DNA of 64,000 nt from Balneola sp. (GCA_017640785.1 JAEPPZ010000010.1:1-64000); one strand, 5' to 3'; positions 45,383 through 54,650 are shown, numbered from the stretch's first letter. Notes: a model not told the origin generated them from the letters alone. Program-made: numbers and translations.

Positions 45383-45418
45383 ATCTGTAGGGACAATTCA
45401 TGAATTGTCCCTACAGAT
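45383..45418. repeat. 36-base palindromic repeat, copy B
   Basis: A perfect palindrome of 36 bases with core GGGACAATTCATGAATTGT, lying between the convergent LLM-oxidoreductase and fructosamine-kinase genes, 7 bases after the former stop. It shares TAGGGrCAATTCATGAATTG with copy A at 5842. It probably forms a stable hairpin in either transcript, so could also stop transcription. Confidence 0.88.
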
Positions 45419-45436
45419 TAAATTACAATGACAATT

Positions 45437-46291
45437 TTAAGAATACTGACGAAGAATCTCATTTGCTCTGCGCACATACCCACCTCCAAATAAATTAGCA
45501 TGAACCAGGATCGGATACAGATTGCAGAGTTCAACACGACCTTCAAAACCATCCGCTAAAGGATATTCTGAATTATACCCTTCATAAAAGTCAGAGGAAA
45601 AACCACCGAATAAACGAGTCATGGCGATGTCCATTTCTCTGTGTCCATAGTAAACTGCAGGGTCATAAATACTTGCGGCTCCACTTTTTGTAAACATATA
45701 ATTGCCACTCCAAAGATCTCCATGGAGAAGTGCAGGTTGTTCATTTGGGAAAAGATCTTGAACAGTTTTATGAAATGCATCAACTATCCGAATCAGATTG
45801 TTCTCAAATTTTCCGGACTGAATTCCAAGTTTGATTTGTGGTTCAATTCTTTCGGAGACAAAGAAATCGGCCCAATTTTGAAGTTGATGGTTACTCTGAG
45901 GCAATTTCCCAATAAAGTTGTCATGATCCAGTCCAAAAGTATCAGCAGAATGTTTGTGAAGCTTTGCCAATTCTGTTCCAAAGTTATAAGCAGATTCCGA
46001 ATTTTCGGAACCGGGGACAAGTAAACTTAATAACAGAAAGTCTTTTCCGGCTTCAACCACATCAGGAATTAGCAGATCAGTGTTTGCATCAGAAAGGATC
46101 TTTAAGCCTTTAGATTCTGCCTCGAACATATATTCATAAGCAGAACTGTTCCATTTAAGGAAAAGAGATTTGCCATCACTCAACTTTATAATTGAAGCAT
46201 AATTAATATCTCCACCGGTTTGATTTTTGGAAGATATAATTTCGTCATCAAGCTTTAACTCAATTACAGATTTGATATGGTCAGGAATCAT
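45437..46291 (-). CDS. Fructosamine kinase family protein
   Basis: 284 residues of the aminoglycoside-phosphotransferase-like fold. ALLHGDLWSGNYMF contains the catalytic-loop HGD and the metal-binding YDPAVYYGHREMD segment follows. Such enzymes phosphorylate ketoamines on glycated proteins, starting deglycation. The ATG overlaps the stop of the LMW-PTP gene (ATGA); this pairing of fructosamine kinase with a low-molecular-weight phosphatase is recurrent in bacteria and suggests a joint protein-repair unit. Confidence 0.95.
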   Translation of the reverse strand: MIPDHIKSVIELKLDDEIISSKNQTGGDINYASIIKLSDGKSLFLKWNSSAYEYMFEAESKGLKILSDANTDLLIPDVVEAGKDFLLLSLLVPGSENSESAYNFGTELAKLHKHSADTFGLDHDNFIGKLPQSNHQLQNWADFFVSERIEPQIKLGIQSGKFENNLIRIVDAFHKTVQDLFPNEQPALLHGDLWSGNYMFTKSGAASIYDPAVYYGHREMDIAMTRLFGGFSSDFYEGYNSEYPLADGFEGRVELCNLYPILVHANLFGGGYVRRANEILRQYS

Positions 46292-46800
46292 TTCTCAATA
46301 TGAGGCTTTAATTCGTTCAGTAATGCTTCTGTACTTCTGTTTAGGATCTGAAAAACATTCTCAAAACCTTGTAAACCACCATAATAAGGATCAGGAACAC
46401 TTCCGTCTTCAGGAGAAGGGTCAAAATCTCTCATTAGTTTGATTTTGTGAGCAAACCGGTCTCTTCTGTCTAAATCATGAATATTCGAAAAATTCTCCAT
46501 ATCCATAGCTAGAATAAGATCAAATTCCTCCAGATCGGCATACTCAAACTTTCTTGCTTTGGAAGGGAGATGAATTCCATGTTTATTTGCTGTAGCCTGA
46601 CTTTTACTGTTTGCGCCTTCTCCCAGATGATAAGCAGCAGTACCGGCCGAGTCGATATAAAAATAATTTTCGAATCCTTCTTCTCTTACTTTGTGAATAA
46701 AGAGCCCTTCAGCAGTCGGACTTCTGCAAATATTACCGAGGCATACAAAGCACAGTTTGTAAGGATTTTCTTTAGTAATTGTCCGTAAATAAGTTTTCAT
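46288..46800 (-). CDS. Low-molecular-weight protein-tyrosine-phosphatase-like protein
   Basis: 170 residues with the phosphatase P-loop CLGNICRSPTAEG (Cys20, Arg26) and the general-acid Asp in DPYYGG near 140. Complete active site. Overlaps the fructosamine kinase gene by 4 bases, so it may remove phosphate from fructosamine-6-phosphate or arginine/tyrosine residues. ATG 46800 gives a ten-residue N-terminal extension before the P-loop strand. Confidence 0.95.
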   Translation of the reverse strand: MKTYLRTITKENPYKLCFVCLGNICRSPTAEGLFIHKVREEGFENYFYIDSAGTAAYHLGEGANSKSQATANKHGIHLPSKARKFEYADLEEFDLILAMDMENFSNIHDLDRRDRFAHKIKLMRDFDPSPEDGSVPDPYYGGLQGFENVFQILNRSTEALLNELKPHIEK

Positions 46801-46974
46801 CTCTAAACTAAAATTTTAATGTTTGCAAAAAAGTGCTGTTAAACCCATAGATACAAAATTTTTAACGGTTTTAGGAAATTACATACAAAACTAATATTCC
46901 GAACTCAATGCCTGCTTTTTGCTAAGTTTTTGTATATTTGAGGCTTAAAATTATTCTGTGGACAACATATTTAT

Positions 46975-49900
46975 ATGTCGAAAAAGTTTGAAGAAATAAA
47001 GCAGCTTAACTATCCGAAGTCGGAAGTTGAGACAATGAATTGGTGGAAGGACCATGACATTTTTAAACAGAGTTTAGAAACTCGGGAAGATGGAATACCC
47101 TTCACATTTTTTGAAGGGCCACCAACTGCTAACGGTAAGCCGGGAATCCATCATGTAATGGCGCGAACAGTGAAAGATATGTTCTGTCGATACAAGACAC
47201 TCAAAGGATTCAGAGTAGAACGAAAAGCGGGTTGGGATACACATGGTTTGCCAGTAGAAATTGAAGTAGAAAAAGAACTGGGTTTAGAAGGCCGCTCTCA
47301 GGTAGAAGAGTATGGCATTGCTAAATACAATGCGAAATGTCGCGAGAGTGTTCTTAAGTATAAAGACCTTTGGGATGATCTCACTTCCCGTATGGCTTAT
47401 TGGGTAGATCAGGAAGATCCGTATATCACATTCAAAAACGAATACATCGAATCTGTTTGGTGGGCTTTTGATAAGCTTTTTGAAAAAGGATTGGTGTATA
47501 AGGGATACAAGATCCAGTGGTATTCTCCCGGTTCAGGAACGGTGCTGTCTTCTCATGAAGTAAGTTTGGGTTACAAAGAAACTCAGGATCCTTCCATTTA
47601 TGTGAAATTTAAAGCGGAAGGGGAAGAAAATACTTATTACCTGGCGTGGACAACGACTCCATGGACGGTGGTTTCAAACATGGCGTTGACCATAAATCCA
47701 AAGCTTACTTACGCAAAAATATCTTTCGAAGGCGAGAATTTTATCGTCGCTAAAGACTGTGCAGAACAGGTTTTCGGAGAAGGTTTTGAAATTCTGGAAG
47801 AAATCCCTGGACACGCTTTACTAGGAAGAACTTATGAGCCTGTCTTTGAATTTGCTTCAAAAGAATTTGATAGGTCGGAAGCATGGAAGATTATCGAAGC
47901 AGAATATATTACTACCGATGAAGGAACAGGCGTAGTTCATACAGCTCCGGCTTATGGTGCAGATGATTTTGATTCTTGCCAAAAGGCTGGTATACCGATG
48001 TTCAATCCTATTGACCGCGAAGGTAAATTTACTAATGAAGCACCTGATTTTGAAGGGCAATGGTTCAAAGAAGCTGATAAAGATATTGCGCGTGCCATAA
48101 AAGAAAAGAACCTGATGTTCAGGCATGAGACCTGTGTTCATAATTATCCGTTTGATTGGAGAAAAGGAACACCGCTGATGAGTTATCCGGTTGATTCATG
48201 GTTTATCAAAACTACCAGCGTTAAAGAACGCATGGTTGAGCTAAACAAGAAAATAAATTGGAAACCTGAAAGTACAGGAAGTGGTCGTTTCGGAACCTGG
48301 CTGGAAAACAATGTTGACTGGGCTGTTTCAAGACAAAGATATTGGGGAACTCCGATTCCAATCTGGGTTAGTGATAAAGACCCTGAGTATGTGGAATGTA
48401 TCGGAAGTATGAGAGAGCTTCGTGAGAAAGCAGGGCTCAATGAGCTGGACGAAATCGATCTTCACAGGCCGTACATAGATGATATTACTTGGGAAGCTCC
48501 GGATGGCGGAACCATGAGAAGGATTCCTGACCTTTTGGATGTGTGGTTTGATTCAGGCGCAATGCCGTTTGCTCAATGGCATTATCCGTTCGATAACGAT
48601 CATGAATTCAGCTACAATTTTCCGGCAGATTTTATAGCAGAAGGAGTGGATCAAACAAGAGGTTGGTTCTACACATTACACGCTTTAGGAACGATGCTTT
48701 TTAATGAAGAAGCGTTCAGAAATGTGATCTCCAATGGTTTGGTGCTGGATGAGAATGGCGAAAAAATGAGTAAGTCGAAAGGTAACACTGCTGATCCTTT
48801 TGAACTCATTAATAAATACGGCGCTGATACAGTTCGATGGTACATGATGAGTAACTCATCACCATGGGAAAATCTAAAGTTTTCTGAAGATGGACTGAAA
48901 GAAGTTCAGCGAAAATTTTTCAATACTTTAGTGAATACGTATTCCTTCTTTGCCTTGTATGCAAATATCGATGGATTTACTTATTCCGGTTCCCAGATTC
49001 CTACCAATGAACGTCCTGAAATTGATCAATGGGTTATCTCCAGATTGAATACTACCATTAAAACGGTAGAAGGATTTTTAGAAGATTATGAGCCGACCAA
49101 AGCTGCCAGAGAATTAGAAGAGTTTGTAGAAGAATTAAGTAACTGGTACGTACGAAGAAATCGTCGTCGTTTTTGGAAAGAAGGTAATACGCTTGATAAA
49201 ACAGCTGCTTACCAAACTTTGTACGAATGTCTTAAAAGTCTGAGTAAAATGATTAGTCCGATAGCACCTTTTATGGGCGAGTGGCTATATCAGAATCTGA
49301 ACAGAGTTACAGGCTTGGAAGAAAAATCAGTTCATATTTCATTCTTCCCAACCGTAGAAGAGACCGCGATTTTCAAAAAGCTTGAACATAAAATGGATAT
49401 GGCAAGATTGATCTCTTCCATTGTTCTGCGTATTAGAAATCAGATCGAAATGAACGTTCGACAGCCTCTGGCTAGAATTATTCTACCGATCAAGGACGAA
49501 GCAGAAAGAGCGGCCATTGAATCCGTAAAAGATATTATCTTAGAAGAGGTGAATGTGAAAGACATTCAGTTTGTGGATGATGATTCAGGAATTGTACATA
49601 AATCAGCGAAAGCCAATTTCCCGGTTTTAGGAAAAAAGCTTGGCCCCAAAATGAAACCTGTTGCAGCTAAAATTGCTCAGCTATCGACGGATGAGATCAC
49701 TCAATTTGAAAAAAACGGTTACCTTGAGTTGACTCTTGAAGATGGTGAAACAATTAGATTAGACGAAGACGGTCTTGAGATCGTTAGAACCGGGTTGGAA
49801 GGCTGGCAAGTTGAAACTGAACGCGGATTAAGTGTAGCTGTCGATACGGAATTATCTTCAGAATTAAAACTTGAAGGTTTCGCCAGGGAGTTCGTTAATA

Positions 49901-50136
49901 GAGTACAAAGTATGCGAAAAGAAGCAGACTTTGATGTTGTTGACAGAATACAAATTGGTTTTACGGGATCTGAGGATCTAAAAGAAGCAGTGGTTTCTAT
50001 GGATGAATATATTAAAAGAGAAACACTTGCTGAAGAAATTAAACTTGAAAATTTAGAGGTTTCCGACTTTGTAAAAGAGTGGGAAATTGGCGATGATGAT
50101 TGCAAAATATCTATTCGCAGAACAGTTAATACATAA
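46975..50136 (+). CDS. ileS: Isoleucyl-tRNA synthetase, eukaryote-like type
   Basis: 1053 residues charging tRNA-Ile. The class I signature near the start reads FFEGPPTANGKPGIHHV (HxGH counterpart HHVM) and the second is GEKMSKSKGN. Editing-domain TTPWT is present (WTTTPWTVVSNMAL). The N-terminal motif and the long C-terminus without a zinc-finger Cys cluster resemble the type 2 (eukaryote-like) IleRS, which is often less sensitive to mupirocin. Start of a plus-strand run with the dksA-like and lspA genes. Confidence 0.97.
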   Translation: MSKKFEEIKQLNYPKSEVETMNWWKDHDIFKQSLETREDGIPFTFFEGPPTANGKPGIHHVMARTVKDMFCRYKTLKGFRVERKAGWDTHGLPVEIEVEKELGLEGRSQVEEYGIAKYNAKCRESVLKYKDLWDDLTSRMAYWVDQEDPYITFKNEYIESVWWAFDKLFEKGLVYKGYKIQWYSPGSGTVLSSHEVSLGYKETQDPSIYVKFKAEGEENTYYLAWTTTPWTVVSNMALTINPKLTYAKISFEGENFIVAKDCAEQVFGEGFEILEEIPGHALLGRTYEPVFEFASKEFDRSEAWKIIEAEYITTDEGTGVVHTAPAYGADDFDSCQKAGIPMFNPIDREGKFTNEAPDFEGQWFKEADKDIARAIKEKNLMFRHETCVHNYPFDWRKGTPLMSYPVDSWFIKTTSVKERMVELNKKINWKPESTGSGRFGTWLENNVDWAVSRQRYWGTPIPIWVSDKDPEYVECIGSMRELREKAGLNELDEIDLHRPYIDDITWEAPDGGTMRRIPDLLDVWFDSGAMPFAQWHYPFDNDHEFSYNFPADFIAEGVDQTRGWFYTLHALGTMLFNEEAFRNVISNGLVLDENGEKMSKSKGNTADPFELINKYGADTVRWYMMSNSSPWENLKFSEDGLKEVQRKFFNTLVNTYSFFALYANIDGFTYSGSQIPTNERPEIDQWVISRLNTTIKTVEGFLEDYEPTKAARELEEFVEELSNWYVRRNRRRFWKEGNTLDKTAAYQTLYECLKSLSKMISPIAPFMGEWLYQNLNRVTGLEEKSVHISFFPTVEETAIFKKLEHKMDMARLISSIVLRIRNQIEMNVRQPLARIILPIKDEAERAAIESVKDIILEEVNVKDIQFVDDDSGIVHKSAKANFPVLGKKLGPKMKPVAAKIAQLSTDEITQFEKNGYLELTLEDGETIRLDEDGLEIVRTGLEGWQVETERGLSVAVDTELSSELKLEGFAREFVNRVQSMRKEADFDVVDRIQIGFTGSEDLKEAVVSMDEYIKRETLAEEIKLENLEVSDFVKEWEIGDDDCKISIRRTVNT

Positions 50137-50146
50137 GGATAAAGTT

Positions 50147-50545
50147 ATGGCTGATAAAACAAAGACTGAGGAAAGAGTATCTCCTTATACCGATAATGAG
50201 CTTGAGTATTTTCGTGGAATAATCGAAAAGAAGCTAAAAGAATCAGAAGACGAACTGAATACATTACAGAAATCTCTTCGTGAAAGCATGGAAAATGCAT
50301 CTGACGAATCAGCCTATTCGTTCCATATGGCTGATGCCGGAACGGATGCACAGGAACGTGAAAAAACGTATGTTTTGTTAAATCGTACAAGAAAATTTAT
50401 CAAGTACCTGGATGATGCTATGAAGCGTATCGACAATAAAACGTATGGTGTTTGTAAAGTTACAGGTAAGAAAATTGCCAAGGGCAGACTGGAAGCTGTA
50501 CCACATACACAGCTAAGTATTGATGCGAAACTAAAGCGTAGATAA
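50147..50545 (+). CDS. DksA/TraR-family protein with degenerate zinc finger
   Basis: 132 residues from ATG 50147. The N-terminal coiled-coil part (ELEYFRGIIEKKLKESEDELNTLQ) and a TraR/DksA motif YGVCKVTGKKIAKGRLEAVPHT follow the family. Only the first Cys of the four zinc ligands remains; the others are Thr, Ser and Ala. This loss is common in Bacteroidota members. It likely binds RNA polymerase secondary channel, with ppGpp response unknown. Overlaps nothing and sits 10 bases after ileS. Confidence 0.9.
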   Translation: MADKTKTEERVSPYTDNELEYFRGIIEKKLKESEDELNTLQKSLRESMENASDESAYSFHMADAGTDAQEREKTYVLLNRTRKFIKYLDDAMKRIDNKTYGVCKVTGKKIAKGRLEAVPHTQLSIDAKLKRR

Positions 50546-50559
50546 TTAATCAAAGAGAT

Positions 50560-51147
50560 TTGAATCGAACCAAACTTATTGCGCTTTTAACGCCGGCTGC
50601 TGTTGTTCTGATACTGGATCAGATCACGAAATACATAATCCGAACTTCTCCTGAACTTCATAATAAAGTTCTTATAGAAGGATGGTTGCGTTTGTATTAT
50701 ACCCAGAATCCCGGGATGGCAATGGGGATAGATTGGTTGCCAACCATCGTGGTGAGTTCAGTTGCTATTCTGGCGGTAACAGGTATTTTGGTTTATTTAC
50801 TTCGTTCCATTGAAACAGCTTCTATTGGGTATCTGATATTCATGGGACTGATTCTGGGTGGGGCTTTCGGAAATATTTCCGACAGAATTTTTATGGGATA
50901 TGTAGAAGGCAACGGTGGAATTCTTGAAGGACATGTAGTCGATTTTATCTATTTCAGTCTTCAGATAAATGACTGGACGGTTTTCCCTTATATCTTTAAT
51001 GTAGCTGATATTGGCATATCTGTATCTATTATCTCGTTATTGATCTTCAGTAAGAAATTACTTCCCGCTTCTCAAAAAGAAGAGCCTGCTGCAGAAGTAG
51101 ATGTAGCCGGTGAAGAAAGAGCTGTAGAGGAAATCTCTAAGAAATAA
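50560..51147 (+). CDS. lspA: Lipoprotein signal peptidase
   Basis: Cleaves prolipoprotein signal peptides after lipidation; this genome is rich in lipoproteins. 195 residues with four membrane segments, the GGAFGNISDRI motif, VVDFIYF (catalytic Asp) and FNVADIGIS (catalytic Asp). The start is TTG at 50560. The C-terminal 25 residues are a charged tail (KKLLPASQKEEPAAEVDVAG). Likely co-transcribed with ileS and the DksA-like gene, a classical ileS-lspA neighbourhood. Confidence 0.95.
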   Translation: MNRTKLIALLTPAAVVLILDQITKYIIRTSPELHNKVLIEGWLRLYYTQNPGMAMGIDWLPTIVVSSVAILAVTGILVYLLRSIETASIGYLIFMGLILGGAFGNISDRIFMGYVEGNGGILEGHVVDFIYFSLQINDWTVFPYIFNVADIGISVSIISLLIFSKKLLPASQKEEPAAEVDVAGEERAVEEISKK

Positions 51148-51151
51148 AAGG

Positions 51152-52330
51152 CTAGTTTTTTCTTACAGGATCGTCCAGAAAATCTATACTTGTATCGATA
51201 GCAACCTGATCTACGATCTCTAATCCAAAACTTTTGATACCAATTCTTTTCACCGGATTATTGGACAGAAGACGGATCTTGCAAATCCCTAAAGATTTTA
51301 GAATTTGAGCGCCGATTCCGTAATCTCTGGAATCGCCTTTTTTCGGATTGTTATTTTCTTCCTCTGTTTCTGGGTTGCCTTCCTGCATCGCTTTTAATGT
51401 GCGAAGCTGATTCACTAGCACCGAACCACGTTGATTACGGTTCATATACAGAACAACGCCTTTTCCTTCACGTTCAACCTGAAGCATTGCCTGATGTAGC
51501 AACTCACTGGTATCATTCAAACGGCTTCCGAAAATGTCGCCGATCAGATCAGAAGAATGAACACGTGTGAGAACAGGTTCTTCCTTATTCCAGCTTCCTT
51601 TTGTGAGCGCCATGTGGATGTCGCCCGTCAGATTTTCTTTGAATGCTCTGAGCTTAAAATCACCGTACATGGTCGGCATATTGATGTCCATCACTTCATG
51701 AACTAAAGATTCATTCTCATTACGGTATGCAATAAGATCTTTAATGGTGATGAATTTCATATCATATTTCTTTGCGATCTTAGCAAGATCCGGAACACGA
51801 GCCATTTCTCCATCTTCATTCATGATCTCGCAGATAATACCTACCGGTTTTAATCCGGCTAGTTTTGCAAGATCAATGGCAGCTTCAGTATGTCCTGCAC
51901 GACGAAGAACACCGCCATCTACTGCAAGAAGTGGAAACACATGACCTGGTCTTCTGAAATCCACAGGTTTGGCATCATCATTTGCTATTTCACGAATAGT
52001 GTTAGCACGATCAGCAGCAGAGATACCGGTAGTGGTAAGTCTCTTGTGGTCTATTGAAATGGTAAAGTTGGCCTCATCAGGATCAGCGCCATCGGTGACC
52101 ATGTGAGTAAGTTTTAGCTTTTCGGCACGACTTTTATTGATAGGTGCACAAACCAAACCACGGCCATGAGTGACCATAAAATTTATAGCTTCAGTAGAAA
52201 CCATTTCTGCAGCCATCAGAAAATCGCCTTCATTTTCACGATCTTCATCATCGACAACAATAACCATTTTGCCATTTTTAATGTCTTGAATGGCTTCAGG
52301 GATGGTATTAAATTTTATAGAGTCACTCAT
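51152..52330 (-). CDS. RibBA-type protein: active 3,4-DHBP synthase domain, degenerate GTP cyclohydrolase II domain
   Basis: 392 residues. The N-terminal DHBP synthase (about 1-205) is intact: DDEDRENEGD (26-35), THGRGLVC and RAGHTEAAIDLA. It makes dihydroxybutanone phosphate from ribulose 5-phosphate for riboflavin. The C-terminal half (about 210-392) keeps the fold landmarks TRVHSSDLIGDIFGSR and DYGIGAQIL, but the three zinc cysteines normally present in HSxCxTGDxFGSxRCDC are replaced by Asp/Ser/Asn-Thr. GTP cyclohydrolase activity is therefore doubtful. Next to yajC on the same strand. Confidence 0.9.
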   Translation of the reverse strand: MSDSIKFNTIPEAIQDIKNGKMVIVVDDEDRENEGDFLMAAEMVSTEAINFMVTHGRGLVCAPINKSRAEKLKLTHMVTDGADPDEANFTISIDHKRLTTTGISAADRANTIREIANDDAKPVDFRRPGHVFPLLAVDGGVLRRAGHTEAAIDLAKLAGLKPVGIICEIMNEDGEMARVPDLAKIAKKYDMKFITIKDLIAYRNENESLVHEVMDINMPTMYGDFKLRAFKENLTGDIHMALTKGSWNKEEPVLTRVHSSDLIGDIFGSRLNDTSELLHQAMLQVEREGKGVVLYMNRNQRGSVLVNQLRTLKAMQEGNPETEEENNNPKKGDSRDYGIGAQILKSLGICKIRLLSNNPVKRIGIKSFGLEIVDQVAIDTSIDFLDDPVRKN

Positions 52331-52339
52331 TTGACTGAA

Positions 52340-52663
52340 TTACTTTTTTTCCTGCTTATTTGGATTCACATCATTGATAGCAGATTTTAAAAATCTGATC
52401 TTGACATTTCCACCTACTTCGATCAACACAGAATCGTCTTCAATTGTATTTAGCACACCAATCATTCCTGAAGAAGTAACAACTTTGTCGCCCTTTTTCA
52501 TTTCAGAAACTTTCTGCTGAATTTCTTTCTGCTTTTTGCTTTGTGGACGAATGATGAAAAAGTAAAAAACCACAAAGATAGCGCCCATAAAGATAAGGCT
52601 TGTATATCCACTTCCTTCACCTTCAGCAGGTGGTGCCATTAGAAAAAACGTAAGTAAACTCAT
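52340..52663 (-). CDS. yajC: Preprotein translocase subunit YajC
   Basis: 107 residues with one membrane segment (about 22-40, SLIFMGAIFVVFYFFIIRP) followed by the YajC core KEIQQKVSEMKKGDKVVTSSGMIG. Part of the SecDF-YajC complex; secDF are not adjacent here. Its stop lies 9 bases upstream of the ribBA start, so one transcript is likely. Confidence 0.96.
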   Translation of the reverse strand: MSLLTFFLMAPPAEGEGSGYTSLIFMGAIFVVFYFFIIRPQSKKQKEIQQKVSEMKKGDKVVTSSGMIGVLNTIEDDSVLIEVGGNVKIRFLKSAINDVNPNKQEKK

Positions 52664-52756
52664 TTATAAATTTTTAATAGTTAATTAGAAGCCCAAAGAT
52701 ACGGCATTATTGAGTGAATCTCATTGCTTTTTGATGAACTGAAATGTTAAAGATAC

Positions 52757-54043
52757 TCAGGATTTGAGTTGATCTTTAAGGGCATCTACGAATCTGTCGA
52801 GTTCTTGGAGCGTGGTATACACATTGGGAGTAACGCGTATTCCCTTGAATTGATCGTGATTGATAGGAGTGGTAATTATCCTGTAATCACGCCATAGGGC
52901 AGCGTTCAAATCATTTGGAGCAATGCCTTTTAGTTCAACAGTTGCAATTGCACAAGCGTATTTTGGATTTCTACTGGTATGTAACACAACGCGGTCGTTA
53001 TCAATCAGCTGATCGATCCAGTAATCATTCAAGTATTTTAGACGGGCTTCTTTTCTGTCAGAACCAATGCCTTCGTGGAAAGTAAGTGCTTCACCAATCG
53101 CTAAATAGTTTGCAGCAGGATGTGTACCTATCTCTTCAAATTTCCGGATATTCTCATCCATGGTTTCAGGGGCAGCCATCATAGGCCAGAGATCTTTGAT
53201 CTTATTTTTCCTTACATAAAGCATTCCTGTTCCGTGAGGAGCGAAAAGCCATTTATGAAGACTGGTGGTATAATAATCACAATCCAGGTCCTCTTGTTTG
53301 AAAGTAAAATGAGCAAAGGCATGAGCGCCATCCACAATAACAGGAATTCCTTTTGTGCGAGCCATTTGTACAACTTTTTTAACAGGCAGGATCTGTCCCG
53401 AAATATTAACAATATGGCTCATTAGAATGAGTTTGGTTTTCGGAGTGATATTTTGTTCAAACAGAGAGACGATCTCGTCATCATTTTCAGCCGGAACGGG
53501 AATACTGAATTGATTGAGTTTTATTCCTTCACGACGTTCTCGCTGCTGAAATGTGGTGATCATTCTCGGGTAGTCCTGATCAGTAGTAAGAACTTCATCT
53601 CCTTTTTTAAGATCTATTCCCAGTTGGCAGATCTGCAGACTTTCAGACGCATTACGAGTCAGAGCAATTTCTTCAGTATCCACACCAAACATTCTGGCTA
53701 TTCTTTGGCGAACACCTTCACGTCTTGGTTCCAAAATCCGCCACATATTATAAACAGGTGCTTGATTGGAGAAGTCCAGATGTTTTTTCATAGCCGCTTG
53801 AACAAATTCAGGAGAAGGACTGACACCGCCATTATTCAGATTTATGAGACTTCGATCTACGGTAAAAGCCTGCTGTACGGTAGCCCAGAAATCTTCATCT
53901 TTTGCTATATCAAAAGCTGATCCCGAAAACGAATTCAGTTCTTCATAAAAAGAGTCAGAAAGCGGTTTGGTAAGAAAAGCGGTAGAAGCCAAAGCCAGTG
54001 CTCCGCCTGATATTTGATTAATAAACTGCTTACGTGAACTCAT
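52757..54043 (-). CDS. Class V PLP-dependent aminotransferase (isopenicillin-N-epimerase-like), exported
   Basis: 428 residues. A Sec or Tat-like signal (SSRKQFINQISGGALALAS, no RR pair) precedes the catalytic domain. The PLP lysine lies in TTSLHKWLFAPHGTGMLYV, and the preceding IPVIVDGAHAFAHF holds the Asp that holds the cofactor. Members are called isopenicillin N epimerase-like or cysteine-desulfurase-like; real activity unknown. The signal implies a periplasmic role, unusual for a PLP enzyme. Confidence 0.88.
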   Translation of the reverse strand: MSSRKQFINQISGGALALASTAFLTKPLSDSFYEELNSFSGSAFDIAKDEDFWATVQQAFTVDRSLINLNNGGVSPSPEFVQAAMKKHLDFSNQAPVYNMWRILEPRREGVRQRIARMFGVDTEEIALTRNASESLQICQLGIDLKKGDEVLTTDQDYPRMITTFQQRERREGIKLNQFSIPVPAENDDEIVSLFEQNITPKTKLILMSHIVNISGQILPVKKVVQMARTKGIPVIVDGAHAFAHFTFKQEDLDCDYYTTSLHKWLFAPHGTGMLYVRKNKIKDLWPMMAAPETMDENIRKFEEIGTHPAANYLAIGEALTFHEGIGSDRKEARLKYLNDYWIDQLIDNDRVVLHTSRNPKYACAIATVELKGIAPNDLNAALWRDYRIITTPINHDQFKGIRVTPNVYTTLQELDRFVDALKDQLKS

Positions 54044-54110
54044 ACTTCCTCCAATAGTTTGTTACTGAGATTTAAAGATTGGGGGTTAAAAAAGCAAGGT
54101 ATAAACAAAA

Positions 54111-54142
54111 AAAGGATGATATCCTCGGGAATATCATCCTTT
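54111..54142 (-). terminator. Terminator after the YtxH gene
   Basis: AAAGGATGATAT (54111-54122) and its complement (54131-54142) form a 12-pair stem with an 8-base loop. Read on the minus strand it ends in a T-rich run (complement of the A-run 54107-54113). Confidence 0.9.
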
Positions 54143-54166
54143 AAATTCTATAATAAGAGAAAAGAA

Positions 54167-54472
54167 TTAGCTTTCTTTCACATCATCGATGCTTTCAAGA
54201 AGAGTCTCAGCTTCTTTGATGAGATCATCAGCTTTTTGTTTTGCTGATTGAACTACTTTATCGCCTTTGTCTTTTGCTTCGGAGATGAGTTGTTGTTTTT
54301 CTTCTCTAAGCTGGGCGATCAGATCATTAAGCTCATCTTTGTAGTTGCTTAGTTGATATGAAAGACGATTTCTGGTGTTCTTTCCGGTATCGGGAGCATA
54401 AAGAAGTGCTAAAACTGTTCCTGCTAATGCTCCTGTTAAAATGCCTGCAATAAAATTACCTGACTTGTTCAT
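54167..54472 (-). CDS. YtxH-domain small protein
   Basis: 101 residues with an N-terminal membrane helix (about 7-27, FIAGILTGALAGTVLALLYAP) carrying the YtxH motif LLYAPDTGKNTR. The remainder is a long charged helix (KDELNDLIAQLREEKQQLISEAKDKGDKVVQ) like the coiled-coil parts of this family. It is linked to general stress in Gram-positive bacteria; role here unknown. Confidence 0.92.
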   Translation of the reverse strand: MNKSGNFIAGILTGALAGTVLALLYAPDTGKNTRNRLSYQLSNYKDELNDLIAQLREEKQQLISEAKDKGDKVVQSAKQKADDLIKEAETLLESIDDVKES

Positions 54473-54650
54473 AATAAAATCCTCAAATTAAAATTCTTTC
54501 TTTCTATCTATAACAAGAATAGCTATTCGTAGTTCCAATATCTATTGTTTCAGAAAAAAAACTATATAACTACATAAATAGGTGGTGATATTTTAAAATT
54601 TAATAGAAATGTTAGGAGGTGTATTTTTAAAAAACGATGGAGTAATTATT

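Noticed and set aside
46900-46974. TATATTTG at 46933 as a Bacteroidota -7 promoter for ileS
   Set aside because: The -7 like box is present but no TTG lies at the expected distance upstream, so the evidence is not sufficient.
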